A stretch of DNA of 47,884 nt from Bacilli bacterium (GCA_016302065.1 JAEDOI010000006.1:1-47884); one strand, 5' to 3'; counted from the first letter of the stretch, positions 1-8,541 are shown. Numbers and translations: made by a program. Notes: generated from the letters alone by a model not told the origin.

Positions 1-58
1 ATATGTAGAAATATAAATATTTCAATTTTCTTTTTATAGAGATTAAAAACTATTAAAA

Positions 59-2113
59 CTATTTCTTCAATAAAGAGTTTTTCTCTATTACTTTTGCTTT
101 TAATCCTTCTGGAACTTCTTCGTAATCTTCAAATTGTCTATTGAAGAATCCACTACCTTGGGTTAAAGCTTTTAATTTTGTAACATAATCAAGAGATTCG
201 CTTTCAGGAATTAAGGCAATAATAGAACTAGAATCTTCTTTATCTATAACATCTTGAACTTTCGCTCTTCTACTATTTAAATCACTTAAAACATCGCCTA
301 AATATTTATTTTCAACATTAATTGTTATTCTTAATATTGGCTCTAAAATAGTTGGACTACATTTCATATATGCTTCTTTAAATGATAAAATTGCAGCCAT
401 CTTAAATGCTAACTCATTGCTATCAACTGGATGATATTTTCCATCAGTTAATGTAGCTTTAACTCCGATTACTGGGAAGCCAGCAAGTAAACCTTGTTGT
501 AAAGCTTCAAAGAAACCTTTTTCTACGGCTGGGAAATAATTTTTAGGAACACTTCCACCAAAAATTTCTTCAGTAAATTCAGATTCTTTTGCTGGAGCAA
601 ATTTCATATCAACTACACCATAGAATCCACTACCACCAGATTGTTTAATATATTTTCCAACAGCACTTGCTTCTTTTCTTATTGTTTCTCTATAACAAAT
701 CTTTGGTTCGCTTGTTTGCAATTCAAGATTATATGTATTTTTAATCTTATCTAAAACAAATTGTAAATGAGAATCACTCATTCCACCAAGCAATAATTGT
801 TTTGTTTCTACATTTCTCTTAACTTCAAGAGTTGGATCTTCTTTTCTTAATTTAGCAAGGATTGGGCTAAGTTTTTCTTCATCTTTTTTATCTTTAACTC
901 CGATTGCTTTAAAACAAACTGCAGTAGGGAATTTAATTTGCTTATAAAGAATGTAATTATTTTTATCACATAAAGTATATGTTGTATTTATATCTTCAAC
1001 TTTTGAAATAGCTACAATATCCCCAGCAATTGCTTCAGTTACATTAATTTGTTGTTTTCCACAAAGTGTAAATAATGAAGAAATTTTAAATGAATTTTTC
1101 GTTTGAGGACAATATACTTCATCACCAAGATGTAAGACACCACTATCTACTTTTAAAATGTTAATTGACCCTAAATATGGATCAACAAGTGTTTTAATTA
1201 CATATGCACTAAATGGTTCTTCATTTAAGGTTTTTCTTGTAATTTCATTTCCATTTTCGTCTTCACCAACATAAGGTTTTAAATCGGTAGGACATGGTAA
1301 ATAATCAATAAACATACTAAGTAATGTATGTAAACCAATATTATTTTGAGCACTACCAAACACTACTGGAACTAATTCTCCATTTAAAACACCAGCTCTT
1401 AACCCAGCATGAATTTCTTCGTTAGTTAATGGTTCACCACTAAAGAATTTATCTAATAATTCATCATTTGTTAAAGCAACTGCTTCACAAAGAGTGTTAT
1501 GTAATTCAAAAACTTTTAATTTTTTATCTTCATAAATTTCATCATCTACACACTCTTTACCATTGTATTTTCTAGCTTTTAAGTCAACAACATTAACAAA
1601 ACCATCAAAGTTATCATTATGTCCTAAAGGCATTGTAAATGGTACACAAATCTTACCAAAATGAGATCTTAAATCAGATAAAATATCTTCGTAATCTGGA
1701 TTTCCTTTATCCATCTTATTTACATAAATAATTGTAGGAATGCCTCTTTTTCTTAAATTATTAAAATGTTTAACTGTTCCGACTTGGACTTTACTTAAAG
1801 CATCAACTACAAGTACGGCGCCTTTAATTGAATTTGTAATAGAAATGACTTCCCAAATAAAATCATCATTTCCAGGAATATCTAATAAGTTAACTTTATT
1901 TTCTTTTACAAATAAAGGAACTATCGAAGTAGAAACAGAACACAATCTTGCTTTTTCCTCTTTTAAATAATCACTAACTGTATTCTTTTTCTCAATAGTT
2001 CCTTTTTCTGTATTATTTACTATTGAATATAAGGACTCAACCAAAGTAGTCTTACCACTTCCTTGGTGTCCCAATACCGCAATATTTCGAATGTTTTTTG
2101 ACTCTAAGGCCAT
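59..2113 (-). CDS. EF-G paralogue (FusA2-like translational GTPase)
   Basis: A 684-residue translational GTPase of the EF-G family. It has a P-loop GHQGSGKT near residue 15, switch II DIPGNDDF, NKMD for guanine recognition, and later the EF-G domain IV block (KQSGGSGFYG). EF-G drives tRNA-mRNA translocation and ribosome recycling. This copy looks like the second, divergent paralogue rather than the main fusA, because it stands outside an rpsL-rpsG-tuf context and its motifs drift. In canonical EF-G the switch II reads DTPGHVDF; here the catalytic His position is Asn, so GTP hydrolysis may be slow or absent (inference). The start has an AGGAGG SD 9 bases upstream. A cre-like palindrome lies at the predicted transcription start. 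The gene is monocistronic as far as the window shows. Family assignment is firm; the paralogue role is not. Confidence 0.9.
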   Translation of the reverse strand: MALESKNIRNIAVLGHQGSGKTTLVESLYSIVNNTEKGTIEKKNTVSDYLKEEKARLCSVSTSIVPLFVKENKVNLLDIPGNDDFIWEVISITNSIKGAVLVVDALSKVQVGTVKHFNNLRKRGIPTIIYVNKMDKGNPDYEDILSDLRSHFGKICVPFTMPLGHNDNFDGFVNVVDLKARKYNGKECVDDEIYEDKKLKVFELHNTLCEAVALTNDELLDKFFSGEPLTNEEIHAGLRAGVLNGELVPVVFGSAQNNIGLHTLLSMFIDYLPCPTDLKPYVGEDENGNEITRKTLNEEPFSAYVIKTLVDPYLGSINILKVDSGVLHLGDEVYCPQTKNSFKISSLFTLCGKQQINVTEAIAGDIVAISKVEDINTTYTLCDKNNYILYKQIKFPTAVCFKAIGVKDKKDEEKLSPILAKLRKEDPTLEVKRNVETKQLLLGGMSDSHLQFVLDKIKNTYNLELQTSEPKICYRETIRKEASAVGKYIKQSGGSGFYGVVDMKFAPAKESEFTEEIFGGSVPKNYFPAVEKGFFEALQQGLLAGFPVIGVKATLTDGKYHPVDSNELAFKMAAILSFKEAYMKCSPTILEPILRITINVENKYLGDVLSDLNSRRAKVQDVIDKEDSSSIIALIPESESLDYVTKLKALTQGSGFFNRQFEDYEEVPEGLKAKVIEKNSLLKK

Positions 2114-2128
2114 ATAATTATCCTCCTA

Positions 2129-2142
2129 TGTAAGCGCTTACA
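2129..2142 (-). promoter_or_regulatory. cre-like operator upstream of the EF-G paralogue
   Basis: TGTAAGCGCTTACA is a perfect 14-bp palindrome that matches the Gram-positive CcpA catabolite-responsive element (TGWAANCGNTNWCA) at every position. It lies between a minus-strand promoter (TTGAAA at 2177-2172, 17-base spacer, TAATAT at 2154-2149) and the SD of the EF-G paralogue. The predicted transcript starts at about 2142, so the operator covers roughly +1 to +14, a repressing position. Another LacI-family regulator could bind it instead of CcpA. Confidence 0.65.
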
Positions 2143-2148
2143 TTTTAT

Positions 2149-2177
2149 ATATTAGCATTGAAACCCCGCTATTTCAA
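2149..2177 (-). promoter_or_regulatory. Predicted promoter of the EF-G paralogue
   Basis: TTGAAA (2177-2172) and TAATAT (2154-2149) are 17 bases apart on the minus strand, giving a predicted start at about 2142, directly at the cre-like palindrome. Confidence 0.5.
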
Positions 2178-2289
2178 TTAAAGAAATTAATTTTATTTTT
2201 AATGTTTTTAGCTGCTTAAAAATATTTTAATTTACTATTTTAAAAGTTTTTTTCTTTGCTATAATGAAATTATTAGGAGATATACCAAA

Positions 2290-3231
2290 ATGAAAAACAA
2301 AATAATTTATGTTTCTGGTCTTCTTAATTTTGAGACCATTCTAAATGTTGATTCATTTCCTGTAAACTACTATCCTACTGAATACCCTTTCTATGGTGTT
2401 AATAACGGGGTAGGTGGAACAGCATTCAACATTTCAAAAGCTTTAAGAACTTTGGGAGATAAAGTAATCTTATCAAGCCATGTCGGTGAAGACTTAATCG
2501 GAAAAACTATTGTTAATGAATTAAAGAAAAACAAAATTACTGAAACAAGTATTTATCACGATTTAGATCAAACACCATCCCAAGTTGTTTTAGTTGATAG
2601 AGATTTTAATACTCAAACCTACACCGATTTAAAAAGTGTTCAAAATGCTGTATCAAATTTCGAAATCGAAAAAGAAAAAATTGAAAAATCTGATTTAGTT
2701 GTCTTATGTAATTCAAATTTCAATAGACCTCTCTTAAGAGAAGCTAAAAAATTAAACAAAAAAATCGCTACTGATGTCCATATTATTGGAAACGTTGATG
2801 ATGAATTCAACAAAGAATTTATGGAATATAGCGATATTTTATTTTTAAGTTCAAAGGGTATCCATGAATTAAATTATGAAGAATTTCTTCTAGATATATA
2901 TAATACTTATCATAATGAATTAATTGTTCTTGGTGAAGGAAGAGAAGGAGCAATGATTCTTGATTCAAAAAAGAAAACAATTTATCACATCGATGCTGTA
3001 ACTGTTAGAGATATTGTTAATACAGTTGGAAGTAGAGACGCTCTTTTTAGTGCTTTCTTACATTACTATTTAAAGGGAATAGATTCATTAGAAGCTTTAA
3101 AACTTGCTGAATTATTTACAAGTTATAAGATTGGCGAAAACGGTGGAGCTAATGGCTTTGCAAAAGAAAAAGAAATAAAAGAGCTTAAAAAAATAGTCGA
3201 ATTTGACGAGTATTTATTAAAAAGATTCTAA
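2290..3231 (+). CDS. PfkB/ribokinase-family carbohydrate kinase
   Basis: A 313-residue PfkB-family kinase that should phosphorylate a sugar or nucleoside with ATP in the cytosol. The N-terminal GG-x-AFNIS segment (residues 42-49) matches the family's glycine-rich substrate region. The catalytic Asp is probably D250. The usual GAGD anion-hole motif is altered here to GSRD (247-250), with the Asp kept. The length is normal for the family (about 300-320). An SD (AGGAGA) stands about 8 bases before ATG, and TATAAT at 2260-2265 is the likely -10. The gene is divergent from the EF-G paralogue and ends at a shared terminator. It runs against the replication fork. No neighbouring pathway gene reveals the substrate. 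Confidence 0.8.
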   Translation: MKNKIIYVSGLLNFETILNVDSFPVNYYPTEYPFYGVNNGVGGTAFNISKALRTLGDKVILSSHVGEDLIGKTIVNELKKNKITETSIYHDLDQTPSQVVLVDRDFNTQTYTDLKSVQNAVSNFEIEKEKIEKSDLVVLCNSNFNRPLLREAKKLNKKIATDVHIIGNVDDEFNKEFMEYSDILFLSSKGIHELNYEEFLLDIYNTYHNELIVLGEGREGAMILDSKKKTIYHIDAVTVRDIVNTVGSRDALFSAFLHYYLKGIDSLEALKLAELFTSYKIGENGGANGFAKEKEIKELKKIVEFDEYLLKRF

Positions 3232-3240
3232 CATTAACAA

Positions 3241-3267
3241 AAAGGTTAGGATAAATTCCTAACCTTT
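3241..3267. terminator. Bidirectional intrinsic terminator between PfkB kinase and M50-like gene
   Basis: A 10-bp stem (AAAGGTTAGG / CCTAACCTTT) with a short AT loop is followed by T-runs on both strands. It serves the converging genes that end at 3231 and 3277. Confidence 0.85.
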
Positions 3268-3276
3268 TTTAATTAA

Positions 3277-4422
3277 CTATTTTTTTGAATTTAATAAATC
3301 TAATGCTTTATTAAATAAATTATATTCAAAATCTTTATTTAATGAAGTGGATTTTTTATAAGTTTTTTCAAACTTATCTTTACAAACTTTGACTTCACTG
3401 TCACTTCCTTCAATTAAGCCAATAACAAGAAGATAAACTTTATAAGTCTCTAATGAGGTCATTTTATAAATATAAGTTCTAATATCAGGTTGAATATTTT
3501 TAAATTGAGTTTTATATTCTTCGTCTAAGACACCATTTCTCTCAAGAATATCAATATATATTTTTTGGGTTGAATATAATTTAAATGAACTTTTAGATAT
3601 CTTTTTTGGGTTTTCTAATATTAAATCAAGTAATCTTCTTGCTTCAACATAATCTTCTTTTTCAATTAATTCATATATTTTTAACATATTATATTGAGCA
3701 GTATAATCGGTAATTTCTTCAAATGGAACAATGTCTGGTTTTTCTTCTCCTAATAGGATTGAAGCATTATAACTTAAAAATTTATTGTAAGCTTCTGTAT
3801 TTATTTTCTTAGAAAATAAAACAATTCTATATCCATCAGTTGTTGAATCAATATGTAATGGAACATAATTATATAAAGCAAACATAAATCCAATTGTAAC
3901 AATAATTACAGTTGCAAATTTAACACTTAATAAAAGATCTCCACTATTATTTTTTGATGATGAATCAATTAAATTTAATACTAAATAAAATGCGCTAGCC
4001 TCTAATACAAAGAATAAAAATGGTAAAAGGACACTTGGCATTGGATTTGCATTGTCTCTTTTTGGAGCAACAATTGTTTCTCCAGTTAAACCATCACAAC
4101 TTTTAAATAATTTTACTTTCTTTTTAATTTGACCATTTTCCTTTGCTTTAAATACACAAAAACCAAAAATATTACAAGAAAGTATAGTATATCCTCCAAT
4201 TAATGCTCCTAAGCAATGAAATACTTCAACAAATATTCCGTTAATTAAGATTCCAGCTAGAGAACAAAGTAAAATGAATACAAATCCTAATCCACTATTA
4301 TTATTAATATAAGAGATTGAAGATAATCCTCCTGCAGGCATTAAAACGGTAGTACCAATAACTATAGCAATGACAAGCATTCCTATGTAAACAACAATAC
4401 TAATTAAATCTTCTTTTGACAT
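3277..4422 (-). CDS. Polytopic membrane protein resembling a degenerate M50 (site-2-protease-like) family member
   Basis: A 381-residue protein with about five hydrophobic segments (around 8-28, 43-65, 68-90, 127-150, 163-188) and a soluble, helix-rich C-terminal part (about 200-381). The arrangement recalls M50 intramembrane metalloproteases. Residues 65-69 (VEVFH, followed by LGALIGGY) sit where HExxH would be, and 185-197 (NYVPLHIDSTTDG) resemble the NxxP...DG motif carrying the third zinc ligand. The first His of HExxH is Val here, so classical zinc protease activity is unlikely. An SD-like AAAGGGG precedes the ATG. The gene follows a tetR gene on the same strand, with a long inverted repeat between them. 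The M50 relationship is my reading of motifs; 'membrane protein of unknown function' is the safe label. Confidence 0.6.
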   Translation of the reverse strand: MSKEDLISIVVYIGMLVIAIVIGTTVLMPAGGLSSISYINNNSGLGFVFILLCSLAGILINGIFVEVFHCLGALIGGYTILSCNIFGFCVFKAKENGQIKKKVKLFKSCDGLTGETIVAPKRDNANPMPSVLLPFLFFVLEASAFYLVLNLIDSSSKNNSGDLLLSVKFATVIIVTIGFMFALYNYVPLHIDSTTDGYRIVLFSKKINTEAYNKFLSYNASILLGEEKPDIVPFEEITDYTAQYNMLKIYELIEKEDYVEARRLLDLILENPKKISKSSFKLYSTQKIYIDILERNGVLDEEYKTQFKNIQPDIRTYIYKMTSLETYKVYLLVIGLIEGSDSEVKVCKDKFEKTYKKSTSLNKDFEYNLFNKALDLLNSKK

Positions 4423-4443
4423 GTTTTCCCCTTTCTAATCACA

Positions 4444-4471
4444 AAACGTGTATTAGAAATAATACGTGTTT
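4444..4471 (-). promoter_or_regulatory. Inverted repeat, candidate TetR operator
   Basis: Two 12-base arms, AAACGTGTATTA (4444-4455) and TAATACGTGTTT (4460-4471), are separated by GAAA and match at 10 of 12 paired positions. The repeat lies in the gap between the tetR-type gene (ends 4482) and the membrane protein gene (starts 4422), beside a TATAAA-like -10. It is a plausible operator for the adjacent regulator. There is no U-tract, so it is not an intrinsic terminator. Confidence 0.5.
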
Positions 4472-4481
4472 ATAATAACAT

Positions 4482-5030
4482 TTATTTTTTATATTTTAAA
4501 CTTGAAATATAACTTTTAGTTATATTTAACACTATATCCTCACTTAAAAAAGTAGCTATTTTCTCAACTATTTCTTCTTGTGTATTATTTTCGTTTTCAA
4601 ATAAATAAAGTACATAATCAGTTAAACATTTAGAAATAAAAACCGATTCTTCTTTTTTTTGAGAAATGTTTAACTTATATTTTTTTAAATATAAAATCAT
4701 CGTTTTATAAAGATTTGAATATATAAATTCATTTAAAATATCTTTTGCATTACTATGTGAAACTTCTCTATTAAATTCTTCATTTTTAAATAAATAATTA
4801 ACAGTTTCTTGAACTATGTCTTCATATTTAACGCTTTTATATTCAATTGAATCATCAAAATAAAAAGATAAAATTACATCATAAATGTTCTTATAATGAT
4901 AGTAAAAGGTCTGTCTTTTTATTTTTAAATTTTTACAAATCATATTGATATCTATTTCATCAATACTTTTGCTTTCAAGAAGTTTTAAAAACTTTTCTTG
5001 TATTAATTTTTCCGTCTTTTTCTTAACCAT
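4482..5030 (-). CDS. TetR/AcrR-family transcriptional regulator
   Basis: A 182-residue protein with an N-terminal TetR-type helix-turn-helix. The IKRQTFYYHYKN segment around residues 37-48 is the recognition helix and its flank, typical of the family. The C-terminal ligand/dimerisation domain (about 60-182) is divergent and Lys/Glu-rich, so no ligand can be named. An SD (AAAGGAT) precedes the ATG. It lies 44 bases downstream of the fused ABC transporter gene on the same strand and 59 bases upstream of the M50-like membrane gene. It probably regulates one or both, acting at the inverted repeat at 4444-4471 (inference). Confidence 0.85.
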   Translation of the reverse strand: MVKKKTEKLIQEKFLKLLESKSIDEIDINMICKNLKIKRQTFYYHYKNIYDVILSFYFDDSIEYKSVKYEDIVQETVNYLFKNEEFNREVSHSNAKDILNEFIYSNLYKTMILYLKKYKLNISQKKEESVFISKCLTDYVLYLFENENNTQEEIVEKIATFLSEDIVLNITKSYISSLKYKK

Positions 5031-5074
5031 TTTTTATATCCTTTACAAAAAAAACAATATGATTTCCCGCTTAT

Positions 5075-7918
5075 TTATTCACTTCTTAAAGCATTAACTG
5101 GATCTTTTTTAGCAGCAATTCTAGATGGGAAGAATCCACTAATTAAAGTTAATAAAATAGAAATTGTTATAAGTATTAAACAATGATAAATACTTAAATT
5201 AGCAATATTACTTAAGTTATATTCAGGGAACACTCTATTAAGAATAAAATTAATTGGGAAACATACTAAATATGAGAAAACGCAACCAATTAAACCACTA
5301 ATAAATCCAATAATACTTGCTTCAGCTTCAAATAATATACCGACATCTTTAGTTCTAGCACCAATTGCTCTTAATACACCAATTTCCTTTGTTCTTTCAA
5401 TAACCGAATTATATGTAATAATACCAGTCATAACACAACTAACAACTAAAGAAATAGAAGCAAATACAACTAAAACAATAGAGATAACGTTAATCATTTC
5501 TCCTAAACTATCAGTTAAAGCACCAACATAATCTGTATAATAAATTTGTTCGCTCTTATTTGCTGCATGATATGGGTCATTTGGATTAATCTCATTATAT
5601 GTATCAAAAGCAACTAGTAATTCTTCTTTACTTGTTAAATCACGTGGGAAAATAATAACATTATCTATTTGGCTATAATTATTCATATAAGCTACCAAAC
5701 CAACGATGTAACTAAAGAATTCTTCATCAGTTTCACTTTTAAATGCATCAGAAAGATATAATAATAAAGTTTTTTCTTTCATTCCTTCTTTCTTTAATCT
5801 TTCAGGAACTAAATCCAATCCCTCATATAAGCCATAATATAAAAATGTTTTAGTATTAATAGTCTTTTTTTCATAAGGAGAGAAAAAGGTTAAATTATTA
5901 TCAACAATAGCATTAACTTCATTTATAAAATTATTAGTTATACTATTGTCGCTCATATTAGTAAATTTTTGAATTAATTCACTATATAAATTTAGCTTGT
6001 TCTTTCCCTTATTAAAAGAAATAAGATTCATATAATTCTTTGCTAATTTGCCTTCTATGTTTTGAGCTACAAGTTCATATTGTAAACTTGGTAAATAACA
6101 TAAACCAGTTGACATAGTAGCAAGAGTAGTGTTCTTGCTTGGTCTTAAAATACCAACTATTTCACACTCAATTCCTTTTGTAGCATCATTATATAAAGCG
6201 GATGTAGAATTAGATTTATAATATACTTTACTTGTAGAACTCTCACTTACACCTTCATCTTTAGGATTGTATGAAATTTCATCATAATAGTCATCTGAAC
6301 AATAAACCTTATACTTTTTTCCTAAAATTTCATTCCAACTAATTGGTTTTACTTTTTTACTTGAAGAAGCATCACTAACATCTTCTTCTTTATCGACATT
6401 ATTATAAAATCCTAAATTTTTTAAATTGGAAAAATTAATAGCATTTGTATTAGAAACAACCAAAACTAATTCATTATTCTTCTCAGGATATTTTCCTGCG
6501 ATTACATCATATGTTTGAAGAATATATTTTTCTTGGCCATGAAGTTGATGAAAAACTTGTGTTGGTAAGCCAGTAACATTTCCAATTGCTGAATTAATTG
6601 TTCCAGTATTTTGACTAGTAGATACTAATCCAATATATCCACTATTACTATTATCTAAACTAGCAGGATATTCTGTTGATAAATGGTATCTATAATTGCT
6701 TGGATAATTAATTAAATAATCATTAATCAATTTATCTTCATCTCTTAATTTATTTAAGTATCTAAAATACTTTTCAGTAAAATTATTATAAGTAATTTCC
6801 ATGTTTTTTTCGTTATTCATACTAACATAAGGATAAATTTCTTCATCTTTTGGATATCTTGTTGGTTGATTATAAAATGATGGATCTAAAGATGTATATC
6901 TAACATTATAAGCTTTTACTGTAATAGGAAGTGTAGCAGCAGTTTGTGTTTCTACTCTTCCAACATATTCAGTAAATCCATTTTGCATAGCAAGAACTAA
7001 CGCAACACCAATAATACCAAAAGAAGCAGCAACTGAAGTTAAGATTGTTCGTGTTTTCTTTGTCCTTAAATTTTTTAAAGATAACGAAACAGCCGTAAAG
7101 AAAGACATTGAAGTTTTCTCTTTTTTTGTATTTTTCTTTATCTTTTTCTTCTCTTCTTTATTTTTTTCATCAATAAGAATTAATTTTCCAATATTATTTT
7201 CCTCAATTACTTTTCTTTCCTCTTCTTTTTTTGCTTCTTTTTCACCATCTTTAGAATCAGAAAGAACTTCACCATCCTTAAAAGTAATAATTCTATCACT
7301 ATATTGTTCAGCAAGTTTTTCATTATGAGTAACCATAATAACAAGTTTTTCTTGGCTTATTTCTTTTAAAATATCCATAACTTGAACGCTTGTTTTACTA
7401 TCAAGAGCACCAGTTGGTTCATCAGCTAAAATAATTTCAGGATCGTTTACTAAAGATCTAGCAATTGCTACTCTTTGCATCTGACCTCCACTTAATTGAT
7501 TAGGTTTTTTATTATAAAGACCTTCTAAACCAACTTTATCAAGAGCTTTTTTTGCTCTTTCAACTCTTTCTTTTTTATTTAAACCAGCTAAAGTTAAACT
7601 TAAAATAACATTATCAAGGATTGATAAATGTGAAATTAAATTATAGTTTTGAAAAACAAAACCAATACGTTTATTACGATAATTATCCCAATCTTTATCT
7701 GTAAAAAGTTTAGTAGATTTATTATTAATTAAAATATCTCCACTTGTATATCTATCAAGTCCACCAATAATATTAAGAGTTGTTGTTTTACCACAACCAG
7801 AAGGACCTAAAATTGAACAAAATTGATTTTTAGGAAAAAATAAGTTTATGTTATTTAATGCACGAAATGGCTTTTTATCAATATAATAATCTTTGCAAAT
7901 ATTTTTTAATTCTAACAT
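5075..7918 (-). CDS. Fused ABC ATPase/FtsX-type permease (MacB-like)
   Basis: A 947-residue protein combining an ABC ATPase and a permease. The ATPase (about 1-225) has Walker A GPSGCGKT (38-45), the LSGGQ signature, Walker B IILADEPTGALD and an H-loop THN. A very charged Lys/Glu linker (about 225-270) follows, then a first transmembrane helix (about 288-310), a large extracytoplasmic region of roughly 500 residues, and a C-terminal FtsX domain with three membrane helices. This is the MacB/LolCDE-type mechanotransmission fold, which usually moves peptides, lipids or antibiotics or signals across the membrane rather than importing solutes. An AAGGAG SD precedes the ATG. The tetR gene lies directly downstream, suggesting a regulated defence or envelope function. 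The substrate is unknown. Confidence 0.9.
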   Translation of the reverse strand: MLELKNICKDYYIDKKPFRALNNINLFFPKNQFCSILGPSGCGKTTTLNIIGGLDRYTSGDILINNKSTKLFTDKDWDNYRNKRIGFVFQNYNLISHLSILDNVILSLTLAGLNKKERVERAKKALDKVGLEGLYNKKPNQLSGGQMQRVAIARSLVNDPEIILADEPTGALDSKTSVQVMDILKEISQEKLVIMVTHNEKLAEQYSDRIITFKDGEVLSDSKDGEKEAKKEEERKVIEENNIGKLILIDEKNKEEKKKIKKNTKKEKTSMSFFTAVSLSLKNLRTKKTRTILTSVAASFGIIGVALVLAMQNGFTEYVGRVETQTAATLPITVKAYNVRYTSLDPSFYNQPTRYPKDEEIYPYVSMNNEKNMEITYNNFTEKYFRYLNKLRDEDKLINDYLINYPSNYRYHLSTEYPASLDNSNSGYIGLVSTSQNTGTINSAIGNVTGLPTQVFHQLHGQEKYILQTYDVIAGKYPEKNNELVLVVSNTNAINFSNLKNLGFYNNVDKEEDVSDASSSKKVKPISWNEILGKKYKVYCSDDYYDEISYNPKDEGVSESSTSKVYYKSNSTSALYNDATKGIECEIVGILRPSKNTTLATMSTGLCYLPSLQYELVAQNIEGKLAKNYMNLISFNKGKNKLNLYSELIQKFTNMSDNSITNNFINEVNAIVDNNLTFFSPYEKKTINTKTFLYYGLYEGLDLVPERLKKEGMKEKTLLLYLSDAFKSETDEEFFSYIVGLVAYMNNYSQIDNVIIFPRDLTSKEELLVAFDTYNEINPNDPYHAANKSEQIYYTDYVGALTDSLGEMINVISIVLVVFASISLVVSCVMTGIITYNSVIERTKEIGVLRAIGARTKDVGILFEAEASIIGFISGLIGCVFSYLVCFPINFILNRVFPEYNLSNIANLSIYHCLILITISILLTLISGFFPSRIAAKKDPVNALRSE

Positions 7919-7977
7919 ACATCACTCCTTTCTAATCAACTTATTAAATTATAATTCTATTTTATAACATTAAAAAT

Positions 7978-8000
7978 AAAATTTTGACACTATCAAAACT
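7978..8000 (-). terminator. AT-rich intrinsic terminator after tadA
   Basis: On the minus strand a stem AAGTTTTGA / TCAAAATTT (one G-U pair, 5-base loop) is followed by TTTATTTTT, just after the tadA stop. It is weak in GC but well placed. Confidence 0.5.
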
Positions 8001-8453
8001 TTATTTCTTTCTTTTTTCTTTAAAAAAATCTTGTATTATTTTTTTACAATCTTCTTCTAAAATTCCACCATCAACAAGACAAGAAGAATTTTCTACTTTA
8101 AAAGCATGAATTCTACTTAATACAGCACCTGTATTTGGTTCGTATGCCCCAAAAACAATACGTTTAATTCTAGATTGAATAATTGCGCTACTACACATTA
8201 AACATGGCTCAAGAGTAACATATAAAGTTAAGTCGTTAAGCCTCCAATCTCCTAATTTTTTACTCGCTTTTTTTATGCACAAAATTTCAGCATGACCACA
8301 AACATCATGCAGTTTCTCTTTTTTATTATATGCTTTTGCTATGATTTTATTATTTTGATCAACCAAAACACAACCAACTGGAACTTCTCCAATTTTATAT
8401 GCTTTCTTTGCCTCTTTTAAGGCTACTTCCATAAAATAGATATCGTTTTTCAT
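8001..8453 (-). CDS. tadA: tRNA-specific adenosine deaminase
   Basis: A 150-residue zinc deaminase that converts A34 to inosine in tRNA-Arg(ACG). The cytidine-deaminase fold motifs are clear: HAEI (zinc ligand His and catalytic Glu) and PCLMC with the two Cys ligands. I place the start at the ATG at 8453 (MKNDIYFMEVALKEA). The longer frame to a GTG at 8471 adds residues encoded by the 3' end of the SRP RNA and is unlikely. The only SD-like sequence is GGTGG at 8467-8463, which is also the last paired arm of that RNA. The terminator at 7978-8000 ends the unit. Confidence 0.93.
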   Translation of the reverse strand: MKNDIYFMEVALKEAKKAYKIGEVPVGCVLVDQNNKIIAKAYNKKEKLHDVCGHAEILCIKKASKKLGDWRLNDLTLYVTLEPCLMCSSAIIQSRIKRIVFGAYEPNTGAVLSRIHAFKVENSSCLVDGGILEEDCKKIIQDFFKEKRKK

Positions 8454-8460
8454 AAAATAA

Positions 8461-8541
8461 AACCACCGCACAATTATAACATTTCTTAAGGCTGCTATGT
8501 TCCCATCCTGACCTGGTTCGAAAGTATAAATCGCGATGGCT
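8461..8541 (-). ncRNA. ffs: Signal recognition particle RNA, short 4.5S type
   Basis: The minus strand carries the conserved SRP helix 8 core: CCAGGTCAGG, then ATG-GGAA-CAT forming a 3-bp stem with a GGAA tetraloop, then AGCAGCC. Flanking arms CCATCGCG (8539-8532) and TGCGGTGG (8470-8463) pair over 8 bp with two G-U pairs, closing a hairpin of about 80 nt. That is the small domain IV-only form; the Alu domain of the Bacillus-type 6S-like SRP RNA is absent. The promoter -10 TATAAT is at 8552-8547, giving a start at about 8540. The closing helix is followed by TTTTATTTT, which could terminate transcription. The RNA binds Ffh in co-translational targeting. Confidence 0.9.

Noticed and set aside
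8..23. Palindrome GAAATATAAATATTTC at the window edge, after the EF-G paralogue
   Set aside because: It is AT-only apart from its ends, with a two-base loop and no T-run after it on either strand, so it is likely chance in AT-rich DNA.
8454..8471. tadA N-terminal extension from a GTG inside the SRP RNA
   Set aside because: Those codons are the 3' arm of the SRP RNA; the ATG at 8453 gives the normal TadA N-terminus.
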